A stretch of DNA of 64,000 nucleotides, taken from assembly GCF_023715245.1 (NCBI RefSeq), contig NZ_JAMBNV010000001.1, positions 1,922,001 to 1,986,000 on the forward strand, given 5' to 3'. Of the stretch, positions 1 through 9,403 are shown one piece after another. The notes beneath the pieces are model-generated. The model had not been told where the DNA came from. It worked only from the letters and a program-made list of their open reading frames with translations, and searched no databases. Within the stretch, counting starts at the first letter, position 1. Every line of letters starts with the position of its first letter. This DNA comes from Sporosarcina luteola. Its GTDB lineage: Bacteria > Bacillota > Bacilli > Bacillales_A > Planococcaceae. Position numbers and translations under genes: made by a program.

Positions 1-246
1 AAACGTTTTCAATGTCTCATCGATCATTTGTTTCACTTGTTCGGCATCCGAAACGTTTGCTTGGATGGCAAAAGCATCTCCGCCGGATTGTTTGATCAAT
101 TCAACGACTTCTTCCGCTTTTTCTTTGCTGCCACTATAGTTGACCGCTACACGAGCGCCTTCTTTTCCTAGCAAAATTGCAATCTCGCGTCCAATTCCTC
201 TTGAAGCGCCTGTAACGATCGCCGATTTTCTTTCAAATCTACCCAT
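1..246 (-). CDS. fabG: 3-oxoacyl-[ACP] reductase FabG (partial, 3' end outside window)
   Basis: NADPH-dependent reductase of the type II fatty acid synthesis cycle; it reduces 3-oxoacyl-ACP in the cytoplasm. Only the first 82 residues are present. The Rossmann nucleotide-binding motif TGASRGIG is at residues 12-19, as in the SDR family. The catalytic Ser-Tyr-Lys lies beyond the edge. The start ATG overlaps the fabD stop (TAATG), implying translational coupling. It is the last visible gene of the fapR-plsX-fabD-fabG operon, and acpP would be expected next. Confidence 0.95.
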   Translation of the reverse strand, partial: MGRFERKSAIVTGASRGIGREIAILLGKEGARVAVNYSGSKEKAEEVVELIKQSGGDAFAIQANVSDAEQVKQMIDETLKTF

Positions 247-1181
247 TATTCCCACCCTTTCGCTGCATCAATGACTGCTTGCATTGTCTCTTTGTCATAG
301 ACAGGAAGCACTGTAACAGATCTATCTATTTTCTTAACAAGGCCGCTGAGCACTTTTCCAGGGCCGCATTCAATGAAATGTGTAACACCAAGGTTGATCA
401 ATTTTCGAACGGAGTCTTCCCATCTAACCGGGGAATATAATTGTTCCACAAGGAGTTGCTTGATTTCCTCACGATCTGAAACCGTTTCCGCATTCACATT
501 AGCGATGACAGGTATCAATGCGTCTTTCATTGCAACTTCATCCAACGCTTTTTTCAGACGATCCGCTGCAGGTTTCATAAGGGATGAGTGGAATGGTCCG
601 CTCACATCCAAGGGAATCGCTCTTTTCGCTCCCGCTTCCTTAAGCTCGATACAAGCTTTTTCGACGCCTGCTTTCGTTCCCGATATGACAATTTGTCCAG
701 GACAATTCAAATTGGCCGGTTGGACCGAATCGCCATTAGCTGTAATGGCATCCGTCACTTCTTGCAGCTTTTCGCTATCCAGTCCTAAAATGGCGGCCAT
801 CGCCCCTTCTCCGGCAGGAACCGCATCGTTCATGAATAGTCCACGCTTATGGACAACCGACACACCGTCCTCAAATGAAAGGACGCCTGAAGCGACGAGG
901 GCAGTATACTCACCAAGACTATGTCCAGCTGTATAGTCAGGTGTAATTCCTTCCTCAACAAGCCTTGAAGCAATCATAGCGCCGACTGTCAACAATGCGG
1001 GCTGCGCATTATATGTCAATGTCAGTTCCTCTTGGGGGCCTTCTGTAATCAAACGGCTTAAGCCGAACTGCAATACTTCATCAGCCTGTTCTAGGAAACT
1101 CCCGCCACTATTGAATAGTTCTGCTCCCATTCCGACAGACTGTGAGCCTTGTCCCGGGAAAATAAACGCTATTTTCGTCAT
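246..1181 (-). CDS. fabD: malonyl-CoA:ACP transacylase FabD
   Basis: Transfers malonyl from CoA to acyl carrier protein, supplying the extender unit for fatty acid synthesis. The 311-residue length is normal for the family. The N-terminal GQGSQ motif is at residues 10-14. The nucleophile elbow GHSLG at 86-90 places the catalytic serine at 88. The partner histidine is His198 in GPFHSS, and Arg113, which binds the malonyl carboxylate, is in HKRG. It overlaps plsX by 4 bases upstream and fabG by 1 base downstream, so it sits in a tightly coupled operon under FapR. Confidence 0.97.
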   Translation of the reverse strand: MTKIAFIFPGQGSQSVGMGAELFNSGGSFLEQADEVLQFGLSRLITEGPQEELTLTYNAQPALLTVGAMIASRLVEEGITPDYTAGHSLGEYTALVASGVLSFEDGVSVVHKRGLFMNDAVPAGEGAMAAILGLDSEKLQEVTDAITANGDSVQPANLNCPGQIVISGTKAGVEKACIELKEAGAKRAIPLDVSGPFHSSLMKPAADRLKKALDEVAMKDALIPVIANVNAETVSDREEIKQLLVEQLYSPVRWEDSVRKLINLGVTHFIECGPGKVLSGLVKKIDRSVTVLPVYDKETMQAVIDAAKGWE

Positions 1182-2173
1182 TCCGCATCCACCTTTCCAA
1201 CTGTCTCTCTAATTGTTCCGCACACATCGAATTCGACCATTGTCCTCGCTTGTCTAATCGCATTTAAAATTGCATTGGCATTTGAGGAGCCATGTGCCTT
1301 GATGACTGGGGAATTCAACCCGAATAAACCCGCTCCGCCATACTCGGTGTAATCCATTTTCTTTTTTAAACCACGGAGGTCATCTTTCACCAATGCCGCT
1401 GACAGCTTGGACTTCAAAGAGGCTCCATATACTTCTTTTAGCATTGAAAAGAAACCCGCTGCAGTCCCTTCAATCGTCTTCAACACCATATTCCCTGTAA
1501 ATCCATCCGTTACAATGACATCTGCCGCACCGCTTAAAATGTCCCTCGATTCGACGTTGCCGATAAAATGAATGGGCGCTTCTGTGAGAAGTTCGTATGC
1601 CGCTTTCGTCAGTTCGTTCCCTTTGCCTTCTTCAGTGCCGATATTCAAAAGTCCGACGCGGGGCTTTTGAATGCCGCGCACTTTTTCCGCATAAATGCTG
1701 CCCATGATCGCATATTGCTGCAAATGAGTAGGCTTTGCGTCAGAATTTGCGCCGACATCCAAGAAGACGAAACCTTGTCCATCGATTGTCGGTAAGGTTG
1801 GCGATAGCGCCGGGCGATCGATGCCTTCAATCCGTCCTACGATAAATAACCCGGCTGCCATTAGCGCTCCTGTATTCCCGGCAGATACGCACGCATCGGC
1901 TTTGCCGTCTTTTACAGCCTGCGCCATCCTTACCATGGAGGCATCCTTCTTCCTTCTGATTGCACGGACCGGCTCATCGTCCGCCTCGATTCTTTCTGTA
2001 CAATGAATCACTTTCAAGCGTCCATGTTCTTTCAAATATGGTGCCATCTCTTCTTCATTTCCATAAATATGTATATGTATATCTTCAAATTCCGATAGGC
2101 TCAGAAGCGCGCCTTCAATAATTTCACCTGGTGCATGATCTCCGCCCATTCCATCCAATGCAATGATCATCAT
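1178..2173 (-). CDS. plsX: phosphate acyltransferase PlsX
   Basis: Makes acyl-phosphate from acyl-ACP for PlsY, the first step of phospholipid synthesis in Gram-positive bacteria; it is a peripheral membrane enzyme. The protein opens with [13 protein letters not shown], the family signature, and has the usual length of about 330 residues. Two ATG codons stand in tandem. A GGAGG lies 5 bases before the first and 8 before the second (position 2170), so the second may be the real start. It overlaps fapR upstream and fabD downstream by 4 bases each (ATGA-type coupling). Confidence 0.96.
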   Translation of the reverse strand: MMIIALDGMGGDHAPGEIIEGALLSLSEFEDIHIHIYGNEEEMAPYLKEHGRLKVIHCTERIEADDEPVRAIRRKKDASMVRMAQAVKDGKADACVSAGNTGALMAAGLFIVGRIEGIDRPALSPTLPTIDGQGFVFLDVGANSDAKPTHLQQYAIMGSIYAEKVRGIQKPRVGLLNIGTEEGKGNELTKAAYELLTEAPIHFIGNVESRDILSGAADVIVTDGFTGNMVLKTIEGTAAGFFSMLKEVYGASLKSKLSAALVKDDLRGLKKKMDYTEYGGAGLFGLNSPVIKAHGSSNANAILNAIRQARTMVEFDVCGTIRETVGKVDAE

Positions 2174-2751
2174 ATTTCCCTCCTGCTGTGGTCCGTAGTT
2201 TGATACATCTGGAATTCACCGGTGAAAACCGTCTCGTTTTCGACAGTGGAGATGACATCGACAAAAGTTCTTTTATCATTTGAACGCTCTTTATCAACGA
2301 TGGCACGTGCAATGACCCGATCACCTGATTTGACGGGCTTCAGGAAATGGAGGTTCGATGTGACAGTCAAAGCAAGATCATCATCGAGAACAGCAACTGC
2401 CAATGAATTTGCCTGTGCGAATAAATGGTGGCCACGAGTGATTCCACTTCTTCGGAAGACATGATCGTCCGTTACATCAAATATGGAAACAGCCCTCTTG
2501 TCCAACTCGATATCTATGATGTCACCAATCACCTCATCGGATTGGAGAGACTTCACTTCTGCATCCATTGTTCGCGCAGCAACGGTTTTCAGTCGTTCAC
2601 GCAACTCTGGAATTCCACATTCCAATCGATCCAATCGTATCGTCTGAACGCTTACGTTAAATTGTTTGGATAACTCTTCGTCTGTCAGAAAAGGATTTTG
2701 TTCGAGGCTCATTTCAAGCTGGCGCTGCCTCTCCCTTTTTGGCACTCTCAC
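2170..2751 (-). CDS. fapR: fatty acid and phospholipid biosynthesis regulator FapR
   Basis: Repressor of lipid synthesis genes, released from DNA by malonyl-CoA. It has an N-terminal DeoR-like helix-turn-helix (about residues 15-40, with [12 protein letters not shown]) and a C-terminal hotdog effector domain with the conserved [16 protein letters not shown] segment. Two in-frame GTG codons are possible. I chose the second because GGAAGG sits 9 bases upstream and the result, MRVPKRERQ, lines up with the B. subtilis FapR N-terminus; the first GTG (2760) touches the Shine-Dalgarno. It is first in its operon with a FapR operator just upstream, so autoregulation is likely. Confidence 0.95.
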   Translation of the reverse strand: MRVPKRERQRQLEMSLEQNPFLTDEELSKQFNVSVQTIRLDRLECGIPELRERLKTVAARTMDAEVKSLQSDEVIGDIIDIELDKRAVSIFDVTDDHVFRRSGITRGHHLFAQANSLAVAVLDDDLALTVTSNLHFLKPVKSGDRVIARAIVDKERSNDKRTFVDVISTVENETVFTGEFQMYQTTDHSRREI

Positions 2752-2769
2752 TCGATTCACCCTTCCGGA

Positions 2770-2786
2770 TTAGCACTTGGTACTAA
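2770..2786 (-). promoter_or_regulatory. FapR operator
   Basis: The 17-bp imperfect palindrome reads TTAGTACCAAGTGCTAA on the minus strand and closely matches the known FapR box TTAGTACCTGATACTAA. It lies just downstream of the predicted transcription start of fapR, where a bound repressor would block the promoter. Confidence 0.85.
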
Positions 2787-2795
2787 TACCAGTAT

Positions 2796-2825
2796 ATTAT
2801 CATAGTTCCTCATTGATTTCTACAA
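2796..2825 (-). promoter_or_regulatory. fapR operon promoter
   Basis: Predicted SigA promoter with -35 TTGTAG (2820-2825), an 18-base spacer and -10 GATAAT (2796-2801). Transcription would begin about ten bases before the FapR operator. Confidence 0.55.
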
Positions 2826-2835
2826 AACATTGGAT

Positions 2836-2888
2836 GAAATAAAAACAAACAACAGGCAAAGAAAAAAACTCAATTTCTTGACCTGTTG
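2836..2888 (-). terminator. terminator after recG
   Basis: On the minus strand CAACAGG pairs with CCTGTTG (2882-2888 and 2850-2856) around an inner AAGAAA/TTTCTT pairing, followed by a T-rich run. It ends the sdaAB-sdaAA-recG unit just before the fapR promoter. Confidence 0.75.
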
Positions 2889-2901
2889 TTCAATTATGTT
2901 T

Positions 2902-4950
2902 TCAGTCCATACGTTCTTGTGAAAGCGCGCCTGATTGCTCCAAGTCTTCTCTTAGGAATTTATATTCCGGGTCAGTCCAGAATTCATCCGATGCCAGCAT
3001 CTTCTCAGCATCTTGACGCGCAGTTTCCAACGCACGGTAGTCATGCACCAGATCAGCCATCTTGAATTCAGGCATTCCGCTTTGCTTCTTGCCGAAGAAG
3101 TCTCCTGCCCCTCTAAGCTCAAGGTCCTTTTCGGCTAATAGGAACCCGTCATTCGTCTCTGTCATGGACTGCATCCGTTCTTTCCCTTCCTCGTTCTTCG
3201 GATCAGCAAGAAGGACGCAATACGATTGGTCCGCCCCCCTGCCGACCCTCCCCCTTAATTGGTGGAGTTGGGCAAGACCGAAACGGGTGGCATCATAAAT
3301 AAGCATAAAAGTGGCGTTAGGGACATTCACGCCTACTTCTACGACGGTTGTCGAAACGAGGCAATCAATTTTCCCCTCACTGAATTCCCTCATGATCGCA
3401 TCTTTCTCATCGGAATGAAGTCTCCCATGCATGAGGCCGACTGTGTACCGCCCGGCAAAATGGTGGGTGAGCTGGCCATGGACATCTACGGCATTCTGCA
3501 CATCGATCTTATCTGATTCCTCAATGAGCGGACAAATGACATATGCTTGTCTGCCGGCTTGCAACTCCTTCTCCATCTTCCGTAACACTGGCAATAAAGA
3601 TTCCTCTTTCAACCAGTATGTTTCAATTTTTTTCCGTCCTGCTGGCATTTCGTCTAAGATCGAGACATCCATTTCCCCGAAGGCAGTGATGGCCAGTGTA
3701 CGTGGGATCGGTGTCGCCGTCATGAAAAGGACGTCGGGATTAAGTCCTTTCTCCCTTAACACACGCCGTTGTTCCACACCGAAACGATGCTGTTCATCCG
3801 TTATGACGAGTCCCAGTTTTGCGAAACCGACATCCGGCTGGATCAATGCGTGCGTCCCGATCAGCAGATCGATTTCTCCGCTTTGCAATTTCTCAATGAT
3901 GATCCTTCTCGCTTTCCCTTTCGTGGATCCGGAGAGAAAGGCGACATTCACTCCAAACGGCTCAAGCCATGATGAAAGGGAATCGGCATGCTGTTCCGCA
4001 AGAATTTCCGTCGGTGCCATAAGCGCACCTTGAAACCCACCAGTAATCGCCGCAAATAGGGCAATAGCAGCTACGACCGTCTTTCCGGAACCTACATCCC
4101 CTTGCAGCAGACGATTCATCCTCATCGGGCTTTTCAATTCGGCACATAGCTCATTGACAACCTTTTTTTGTGCATTCGTCAGCTCGAAAGGCAATGAAGC
4201 AATGAACTCCTTGATACGATCCAGATCATAATGAATCGGAGTTCCTTTTTCGGTTTCTTTACGGATTTTTTTCATACCGATCATTTTCAATTGAAATTTC
4301 AAGAGTTCCTCATAGACAAAGCGTCTACGTGCCTGTTTCACGTCATTCGGCGATTTTGGAAAATGCACCATTTCAAGTGCTTCTCCGACCGACGGCAACA
4401 AATAAGCTTCCCGCAATGAATACGGAAGAACTTCGGCAATTTCACCGCTGCACAAATCTAGTGCCTGTCTCATATATTTGCGGAACGTCTTTTGGTGCAT
4501 GACGTTTTTCAAACTATAGACAGGTTCAAAATCAGCTTGATCTGTTTTCGGCCCCTGACTGAAGTTGCTCACATTGATCACTTGCCTGCCACGATCCCAT
4601 TTGCCTGTCACCGTAACGATCATTCCGATTGAAATTCGGTCTTTCAAGTAATGTTGATTGAAGAAAACCGCTTTAACGAGATGGTTTCCGGCCAGCAACC
4701 GTAATTGGAGTCGTGATTTATTTCTCCCCAAAAAAAGAACGGAAGGCTCACTTTCGACCCTTCCTTCAATGGTGACCCGTTCATTATGCGGCGTTTCAGC
4801 TAAATTTTTCAATCTGAAGTCTTCATGGCGGTACGGAAATGTATTGATTAACTCTTCAATCGTTTCAATGCCAAGTTTTTGAAGTTGTTCTGCAGATGCC
4901 TTGCCGACGCCTTTTAGCGTTGTGACAGAGTCAAGAATTGACGGCGTCAC
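2902..4950 (-). CDS. recG: ATP-dependent DNA helicase RecG
   Basis: Double-stranded DNA translocase that remodels stalled replication forks and Holliday junctions. The 682 residues hold an N-terminal wedge/OB domain (about 1-250), Walker A GDVGSGKT at 284-291, a DEQH box at 385-388 and the C-terminal motif QLRGRVGRG. The start is GTG and lies 20 bases inside the end of sdaAA. The neighbourhood sdaAB-sdaAA-recG-fapR is the same in B. subtilis. Confidence 0.97.
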   Translation of the reverse strand: MTPSILDSVTTLKGVGKASAEQLQKLGIETIEELINTFPYRHEDFRLKNLAETPHNERVTIEGRVESEPSVLFLGRNKSRLQLRLLAGNHLVKAVFFNQHYLKDRISIGMIVTVTGKWDRGRQVINVSNFSQGPKTDQADFEPVYSLKNVMHQKTFRKYMRQALDLCSGEIAEVLPYSLREAYLLPSVGEALEMVHFPKSPNDVKQARRRFVYEELLKFQLKMIGMKKIRKETEKGTPIHYDLDRIKEFIASLPFELTNAQKKVVNELCAELKSPMRMNRLLQGDVGSGKTVVAAIALFAAITGGFQGALMAPTEILAEQHADSLSSWLEPFGVNVAFLSGSTKGKARRIIIEKLQSGEIDLLIGTHALIQPDVGFAKLGLVITDEQHRFGVEQRRVLREKGLNPDVLFMTATPIPRTLAITAFGEMDVSILDEMPAGRKKIETYWLKEESLLPVLRKMEKELQAGRQAYVICPLIEESDKIDVQNAVDVHGQLTHHFAGRYTVGLMHGRLHSDEKDAIMREFSEGKIDCLVSTTVVEVGVNVPNATFMLIYDATRFGLAQLHQLRGRVGRGADQSYCVLLADPKNEEGKERMQSMTETNDGFLLAEKDLELRGAGDFFGKKQSGMPEFKMADLVHDYRALETARQDAEKMLASDEFWTDPEYKFLREDLEQSGALSQERMD

Positions 4951-5839
4951 GAGACGTTTTGTCCTTTCCGAAAATCTCGGCTTCGAGCGCCTTTCCAGTA
5001 GGAGTGGCAGCTAAGCCCCCTTTTGCGGTTTCCCTTAACGCGGAAGGCATTGACTGTCCGATTCTATGCATCGCTTCAATCACTTCATCAGTCGGAATCC
5101 TGCTTACTACTCCTGCAAGAGCCATATCCGCTCCGACAAGGGCTTTTGCAGCTCCCATTGCATTACGCTTCACACATGGTACTTCTACTAGACCCGCCAC
5201 CGGATCGCACACAAGTCCGAGCATGTTTTTCATGACGATTGAAAAAGCCTCTGCACTTTGCTGAGGAGTTCCTCCAGCCATTTCAACGATCGCAGCGGCA
5301 GCCATCGAAGCGGCTGATCCAGTTTCCGCTTGACATCCTCCTGCTGCTCCAGAGATGGATGCATTATTTGCCACGACAAAGCCGAAAGCGCCTGATGTAA
5401 ATAAGTAATTCACCATCTGCTCTCTCGTTGGGTTCAATTTGTCTTTCACTGCGAAAAGCGTTCCTGGTACAATTCCGGCAGCCCCTGCAGTTGGAGTTGC
5501 ACAGATCATTCCCATTGCTGCGTTTACTTCGTTTGTCGCAACCGCTTTACTGACAGCATCCAAAATAAGGTCCCCTGAAAGCGATTTCCCGGACTTAATA
5601 TAGTTTTGAATAAGGACTGCATCGCCGCCTGTCAAACCGGAAGTCGATTTTACGCCTTGCAACCCTTGCTCGACAGCGCTTTCCATGACGGAAAGATTAT
5701 TTTCCATTTGAGCGACAATCTCTTCACGTGAACGTCTTGTCATTTGCATTTCCTGTTCAATCATAATTTCCGAAATCGACTTATTTTGTGTTTCCGCGAG
5801 TGCTACTAATTCTTTTACAGTACCGAATAGAACTTCCAT
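4931..5839 (-). CDS. sdaAA: L-serine dehydratase, iron-sulfur-dependent, alpha subunit
   Basis: Catalytic subunit of the two-subunit, iron-sulfur L-serine deaminase, which converts serine to pyruvate and ammonia. The 302-residue protein contains the conserved CATPTAGAAGIVPG loop, a second cysteine region around GGCQAETGSAASM, and the VCDPVAG and EVPCVKRNA segments that supply cluster ligands in the family. It follows sdaAB by 14 bases and overlaps recG. The two subunits correspond to the fused SdaA of enterobacteria. Confidence 0.94.
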   Translation of the reverse strand: MEVLFGTVKELVALAETQNKSISEIMIEQEMQMTRRSREEIVAQMENNLSVMESAVEQGLQGVKSTSGLTGGDAVLIQNYIKSGKSLSGDLILDAVSKAVATNEVNAAMGMICATPTAGAAGIVPGTLFAVKDKLNPTREQMVNYLFTSGAFGFVVANNASISGAAGGCQAETGSAASMAAAAIVEMAGGTPQQSAEAFSIVMKNMLGLVCDPVAGLVEVPCVKRNAMGAAKALVGADMALAGVVSRIPTDEVIEAMHRIGQSMPSALRETAKGGLAATPTGKALEAEIFGKDKTSRDAVNS

Positions 5840-5853
5840 TGCTATTTCCCTCC

Positions 5854-6516
5854 TCAGTTCGCCAATGTTGAAACTTGCGTAACATTCGGCAACGATTTCA
5901 ATTCATTTATGAGTGTTTCATCAAACATCTGGTCGACTTCGATAACCATCAGAGCCATTTTCCCTTTTTCCTTCCGGCCAACTTCCATATGCGCAATGTT
6001 CATGCCTTGCGAAGCGATAGCGTTGGAAACATTTGCAATGACGCCCGAACGATCGTCGTGTACAACGAGGAGCGCCGGGAAATGACCCGATAAGCGAAGT
6101 GGAAAGCCATTCAACTCAGTGACTTCCATTGTACCGCCACCGATTGAAATCCCGACAAGCTCCATTTCGCCTTGACTGTCGCCAATAACAATTTTTGCCG
6201 TATTCGGATGATCGGCTTCTTCCTCTTCGGGAATGAACTCGAAAGTCATGCCGAGTGCTGCGGCATCTTCAAAAGCCGTTTTTATTCTTTCATCAAACGT
6301 GTCGTAATCCAGCAACCCCCCGATAATCGCAACGTCAGTCCCATGCCCTTTATAAGTTTCTGCAAAAGAACCATAGAGATGAATTTTCGCCCACTCCGGC
6401 TGACGTCCGAACAAATCCCGGGCTACTCGTCCAATTCGAGCTGCTCCAGCGGTGTGCGAAGATGAAGGCCCGATCATGACGGGACCAATAATTTCAAAGA
6501 CAGATCTATATTTCAT
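5854..6516 (-). CDS. sdaAB: L-serine dehydratase, iron-sulfur-dependent, beta subunit
   Basis: Regulatory subunit of the same serine deaminase. The N-terminal half carries the signature GPSSSHTAGAARIG (about residues 16-29). The last 80 residues form an ACT domain (HFPALLVVHDDRSGVIANVS), typically a serine-sensing module. Length is 220 residues. It is first in the sdaAB-sdaAA-recG unit, with a strong Shine-Dalgarno (AAGGGGG) and its own promoter. Confidence 0.94.
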   Translation of the reverse strand: MKYRSVFEIIGPVMIGPSSSHTAGAARIGRVARDLFGRQPEWAKIHLYGSFAETYKGHGTDVAIIGGLLDYDTFDERIKTAFEDAAALGMTFEFIPEEEEADHPNTAKIVIGDSQGEMELVGISIGGGTMEVTELNGFPLRLSGHFPALLVVHDDRSGVIANVSNAIASQGMNIAHMEVGRKEKGKMALMVIEVDQMFDETLINELKSLPNVTQVSTLAN

Positions 6517-6554
6517 TTAAACTACCCCCTTATTGAGAAGCAAACACTCTCTTC

Positions 6555-6583
6555 ATTTTACCGTAGATTTCAAGTAAAGACAA
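6555..6583 (-). promoter_or_regulatory. sdaAB promoter
   Basis: SigA-type promoter with -35 TTGTCT (6578-6583), a 17-base spacer and -10 TAAAAT (6555-6560). It sits between the fakA terminator and the sdaAB start. Confidence 0.7.
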
Positions 6584-6617
6584 AATAGAAAATCGGCATG
6601 CCCCAAAAGGCATGCCG
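6584..6617 (-). terminator. terminator after fakA
   Basis: Perfect 9-bp stem CGGCATGCC / GGCATGCCG (6594-6602 and 6609-6617) with a 6-base loop and a T-rich tail on the minus strand. A T run also follows on the plus strand, so it could work in both directions. Confidence 0.85.
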
Positions 6618-6631
6618 TCGTTTTTTCCGTA

Positions 6632-8290
6632 TTATTCCACGGAAAGGATATAAGGATAAAGCGGTTGTTTCCCGTTGTACAATTCGACTTCTGTATGATC
6701 ATACGTGGATTCCACGTATTCAGCAATTTCAGCAGCTTCTTGCTCAGTTACATCCTCTCCATAGATGATTGTTACGATTTCATCATCTTCATTGATGAGT
6801 GATTCAAGCAACGTCTTCATAACATCATCTAAAGAAGGATTGGAGATAACAATTTTACTGCCTGCAAGTCCCATAAAATCATCTTTTTTAATATCGATGC
6901 CATCTATGGATGTATCCCGGATCGAATAAGTGACTTGGCCAGTTTTCACGCCGGCCGCCGCTTTGGACATGCTCTTTTCATTATCAGCCACTTCGGCTTC
7001 AGGATTGAATGCGAGAATTGCCGCCAGCCCTTCCGGAACGGATTTCGTTTCGACGACAGCTGCTTCGATGCCAATCACTTCTGCTGCCTGCTTTGCCGCC
7101 ATGATGATATTTTTATTGTTCGGCAAAATGATGACCCGCTCCGCACCAACGTCTTTGATAGCCTTGACGATATCTTCGGTTGATGGATTCATCGTCTGTC
7201 CGCCTTCAATGACAGCAGAAGCTCCGATGCTCTTCAACAAGTCGGCAATTCCTGTCCCCATTGCCACTGTTACAATTGCGTATGGATGAGAAGCTGTCTC
7301 CGCCTTTTTAGTCGAATGGCTTTCCCCGACAATATCAATATGCTGCTGACGCATGTTTTCGATTTTAATATTAATGAGCGAACCGTATTGCTGTGCATAA
7401 TTCAATGCATCTCCCGGCTCTTCAGTGTGAATATGTACTTTCGCAATCTCCTCATCTGAAATGACAAGCAATGAATCACCGAACTTGCTCAGGTCCTGGC
7501 GGAAATCGCCTTCCTCGAAAGGATGCTTCTTCACTTTTTCATCCTCGAATTTCACCATGAATTCTGTACAATAGCCGTAAACAATATCTTCAGTGTTCAT
7601 GAATCCTTGTACTCCACGATGATGCTCGGCGTTGACTAGATCCTCCATCAGATCCATATTCGTCCGCTCAGGAAGCTCTTCCCCTTTCAGACATGCCAAA
7701 AAGCCTTCATATACATAAACAAGGCCTTGTCCGCCACTATCGACGACACCAACTTCCTTCAAAACCGGAAGTAGATCTGGAGTCCGTTTCAAAGAAGCTT
7801 TCGATTCTTCAACGATTGCCTCCATCACTTTAATGATGTCTGTAGTCGACTTCGCCACTTCAACACCTTTGTTCGCTGCATCTTTGGCAACAGTAAGAAT
7901 CGTACCTTCAACAGGCTTCATGACTGCTTTATATGCCGTCTGCACTCCATATTCCAGTGAATTTGCGAACTTCTTGCTATCCAGCTTCTCTTCCTCTTCC
8001 ACAGCCTTGCCAAAACCACGGAACAATTGGGATAGGATGACCCCGGAGTTCCCGCGTGCTCCCATCAATAGGCCTTTAGACAATGCTTGGGCGGTCTTGC
8101 CCAGATGCGCAGAAACATTCGCTTCCGTTTCCTTTGCCCCGGACGTCATGGATAAATTCATATTTGTCCCTGTGTCCCCGTCAGGAACAGGAAACACGTT
8201 AAGTGAATCGACATAGTCTGCATTCTGATGAAGGTGATGCGCACCCATCCTCACCATGTCGGCAAATTTCACACCATCAATAAAATTCAT
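6632..8290 (-). CDS. fakA: fatty acid kinase catalytic subunit FakA (YloV, DhaL-domain protein)
   Basis: Phosphorylates exogenous fatty acids held by a FakB carrier protein, giving acyl-phosphate for phospholipid synthesis (established for the S. aureus homologue). The N-terminal 200 residues form a DhaL ATP-binding domain with PDGDTGTN at 36-43 and GARGNSGVILSQ near 80-90. The middle and C-terminal domains are typical of this 550-residue family. No fakB lies in the window. It is co-transcribed behind yloU with a 21-base gap. Older annotations call this a dihydroxyacetone kinase-like protein. Confidence 0.9.
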   Translation of the reverse strand: MNFIDGVKFADMVRMGAHHLHQNADYVDSLNVFPVPDGDTGTNMNLSMTSGAKETEANVSAHLGKTAQALSKGLLMGARGNSGVILSQLFRGFGKAVEEEEKLDSKKFANSLEYGVQTAYKAVMKPVEGTILTVAKDAANKGVEVAKSTTDIIKVMEAIVEESKASLKRTPDLLPVLKEVGVVDSGGQGLVYVYEGFLACLKGEELPERTNMDLMEDLVNAEHHRGVQGFMNTEDIVYGYCTEFMVKFEDEKVKKHPFEEGDFRQDLSKFGDSLLVISDEEIAKVHIHTEEPGDALNYAQQYGSLINIKIENMRQQHIDIVGESHSTKKAETASHPYAIVTVAMGTGIADLLKSIGASAVIEGGQTMNPSTEDIVKAIKDVGAERVIILPNNKNIIMAAKQAAEVIGIEAAVVETKSVPEGLAAILAFNPEAEVADNEKSMSKAAAGVKTGQVTYSIRDTSIDGIDIKKDDFMGLAGSKIVISNPSLDDVMKTLLESLINEDDEIVTIIYGEDVTEQEAAEIAEYVESTYDHTEVELYNGKQPLYPYILSVE

Positions 8291-8311
8291 TGAAATGTTT
8301 TCCTCCTTCTA

Positions 8312-8671
8312 TCAGTTCGTCACCCGAACTCCTTGAACAAATATATTCACTGAATCCACTGTTAACGATAAGGTCTTTTTCAATGTATACATCACTTTGG
8401 ATTGCACTTGGTATGCGACCTCAGAGATTTTTGTTCCATATCCGATAATGACATACATATCGATATGTGTTTCGTCTCCGATATTTCTAACAATGACTCC
8501 TTTTGCATAGTTCTCTTTTCCAAGGATGTCTGTAAGTCCATCCCGGATCTGATGACGCGAAGCCATGCCGACAATTCCGTAGCATTCGATTGCCGCCTCT
8601 CCCACCACTTGGGCAATGACGTCATTCGTAATATCTATCGTACCGTAATCGTTTTTCATCTCGATTGACAT
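8312..8671 (-). CDS. yloU: Asp23/Gls24 family protein YloU
   Basis: Small protein (119 residues) of the Asp23/Gls24 envelope-stress family, usually paired with fakA; its exact role is unknown. The start ATG at 8671 follows GGAGGGG by about seven bases and gives MSIEMKNDYG, matching B. subtilis YloU. A longer reading frame upstream (to 8722) has no ribosome binding site. The family core runs through IECYGIVGMASR and ends VDSVNIFVQGVRV. Confidence 0.93.
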   Translation of the reverse strand: MSIEMKNDYGTIDITNDVIAQVVGEAAIECYGIVGMASRHQIRDGLTDILGKENYAKGVIVRNIGDETHIDMYVIIGYGTKISEVAYQVQSKVMYTLKKTLSLTVDSVNIFVQGVRVTN

Positions 8672-8800
8672 GAAAGCTTCCCCTCCTGCATCCATAATAA
8701 CTACCCCCATTGTACTATACACGATAACAATATAAAAGCGTAGGATGGTGTTTAACTGCGACAGCTAGTTCAAAGATGTGCTCGTAACGCTTTGCTTTTA

Positions 8801-8968
8801 CTCGCAAAAGCCGTTCTTCGTCACGGCTTTCACTGGAGGAATTGAAACGAAAGGCGGTTTTTGCCTTTCGCTTCAAGGCCGAAGTAACCCGAGCAAATCG
8901 AACAAAGAAGGGTTCGATTTGCCGTATTTCTGCGGTTTTTGCAGAAATCAAGGCAGCCTTCCAGCGCG
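8801..8968 (-). repeat. modular hairpin intergenic repeat, copy 1
   Basis: This 457-base intergenic region between divergent yloU and rpmB has no gene that I can support. It holds a row of hairpins: module A (8807-8814 with 8823-8830), a copy-specific hairpin D (8848-8855 with 8863-8870), module C (11-bp stem, 8893-8903 with 8912-8922) and module B (8926-8933 with 8941-8948). Modules A, B and C recur near 32.9 kb and 39.5 kb. Module order here is A-D-C-B, permuted relative to the other two copies. Confidence 0.8.
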
Positions 8969-9038
8969 CGGACTAGATATTAGAAGAGCGTAGTAACTGT
9001 TGTAAAGGATTTTCACTTGAAAGCATCAGTAAAAAAGG

Positions 9039-9067
9039 TTGCATGCCCTTATTTCCTGTGATAAAGT
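9039..9067 (+). promoter_or_regulatory. rpmB promoter
   Basis: SigA-type promoter with -35 TTGCAT (9039-9044), a 17-base spacer and -10 TAAAGT (9062-9067), preceded by TGA in an extended -10 arrangement. Confidence 0.65.
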
Positions 9068-9128
9068 ATTATGGTATGCGAATTAGATAGTGAATCGCTT
9101 AATCAATATTAGCGAGGAGGTCATAAAA

Positions 9129-9317
9129 ATGGCTAAAGAATGTGTAGTTACTGGCCGCAAAGCACGTACGGGGAATGCCCGTTCACACGCAATGAATGCC
9201 AACAGACGTACTTGGGGAGCTAATCTTCAAAAAGTCCGTATTCTTGTAAACGGTAAACCGAAACGTGTTTGGGTATCTGCGAGAGCGCTCAAATCAGGTA
9301 AAGTGCAAAGAGTATAA
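9129..9317 (+). CDS. rpmB: 50S ribosomal protein L28
   Basis: Component of the large ribosomal subunit. The 62 residues starting [16 protein letters not shown] and ending [12 protein letters not shown] match Bacillales L28 over their whole length. The ATG follows GAGGAGG by eight bases. A longer in-frame start at 9090 would add residues not found in the family. It is one of only two plus-strand genes in the window, placed between spoVM and yloU as in B. subtilis. Confidence 0.97.
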   Translation: MAKECVVTGRKARTGNARSHAMNANRRTWGANLQKVRILVNGKPKRVWVSARALKSGKVQRV

Positions 9318-9360
9318 TATCTTTATCCGCGTTCCGATTACTATAAGACAAAAAGAAATA

Positions 9361-9403
9361 AAACGCCAGGCCGATAAGTTCAGCCTGACGTTTTTTCTTT
9401 TTT
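9361..9403 (+). terminator. rpmB terminator
   Basis: Stem AACGCCAGGC with GCCTGACGTT (one mismatch), an 11-base loop, then TTTTTTCTTTTTT on the plus strand. The same DNA encodes the end of spoVM on the minus strand. Confidence 0.85.

Noticed and set aside
8801-8968. Possible CRISPR array in the yloU-rpmB gap
   Set aside because: The repeats are different inverted repeats, not one direct repeat with unique spacers, and no cas genes are present.
8715-8993. Small open frames on both strands in the yloU-rpmB gap
   Set aside because: They are made of repeat modules and change between copies, so they are unlikely to be coding.
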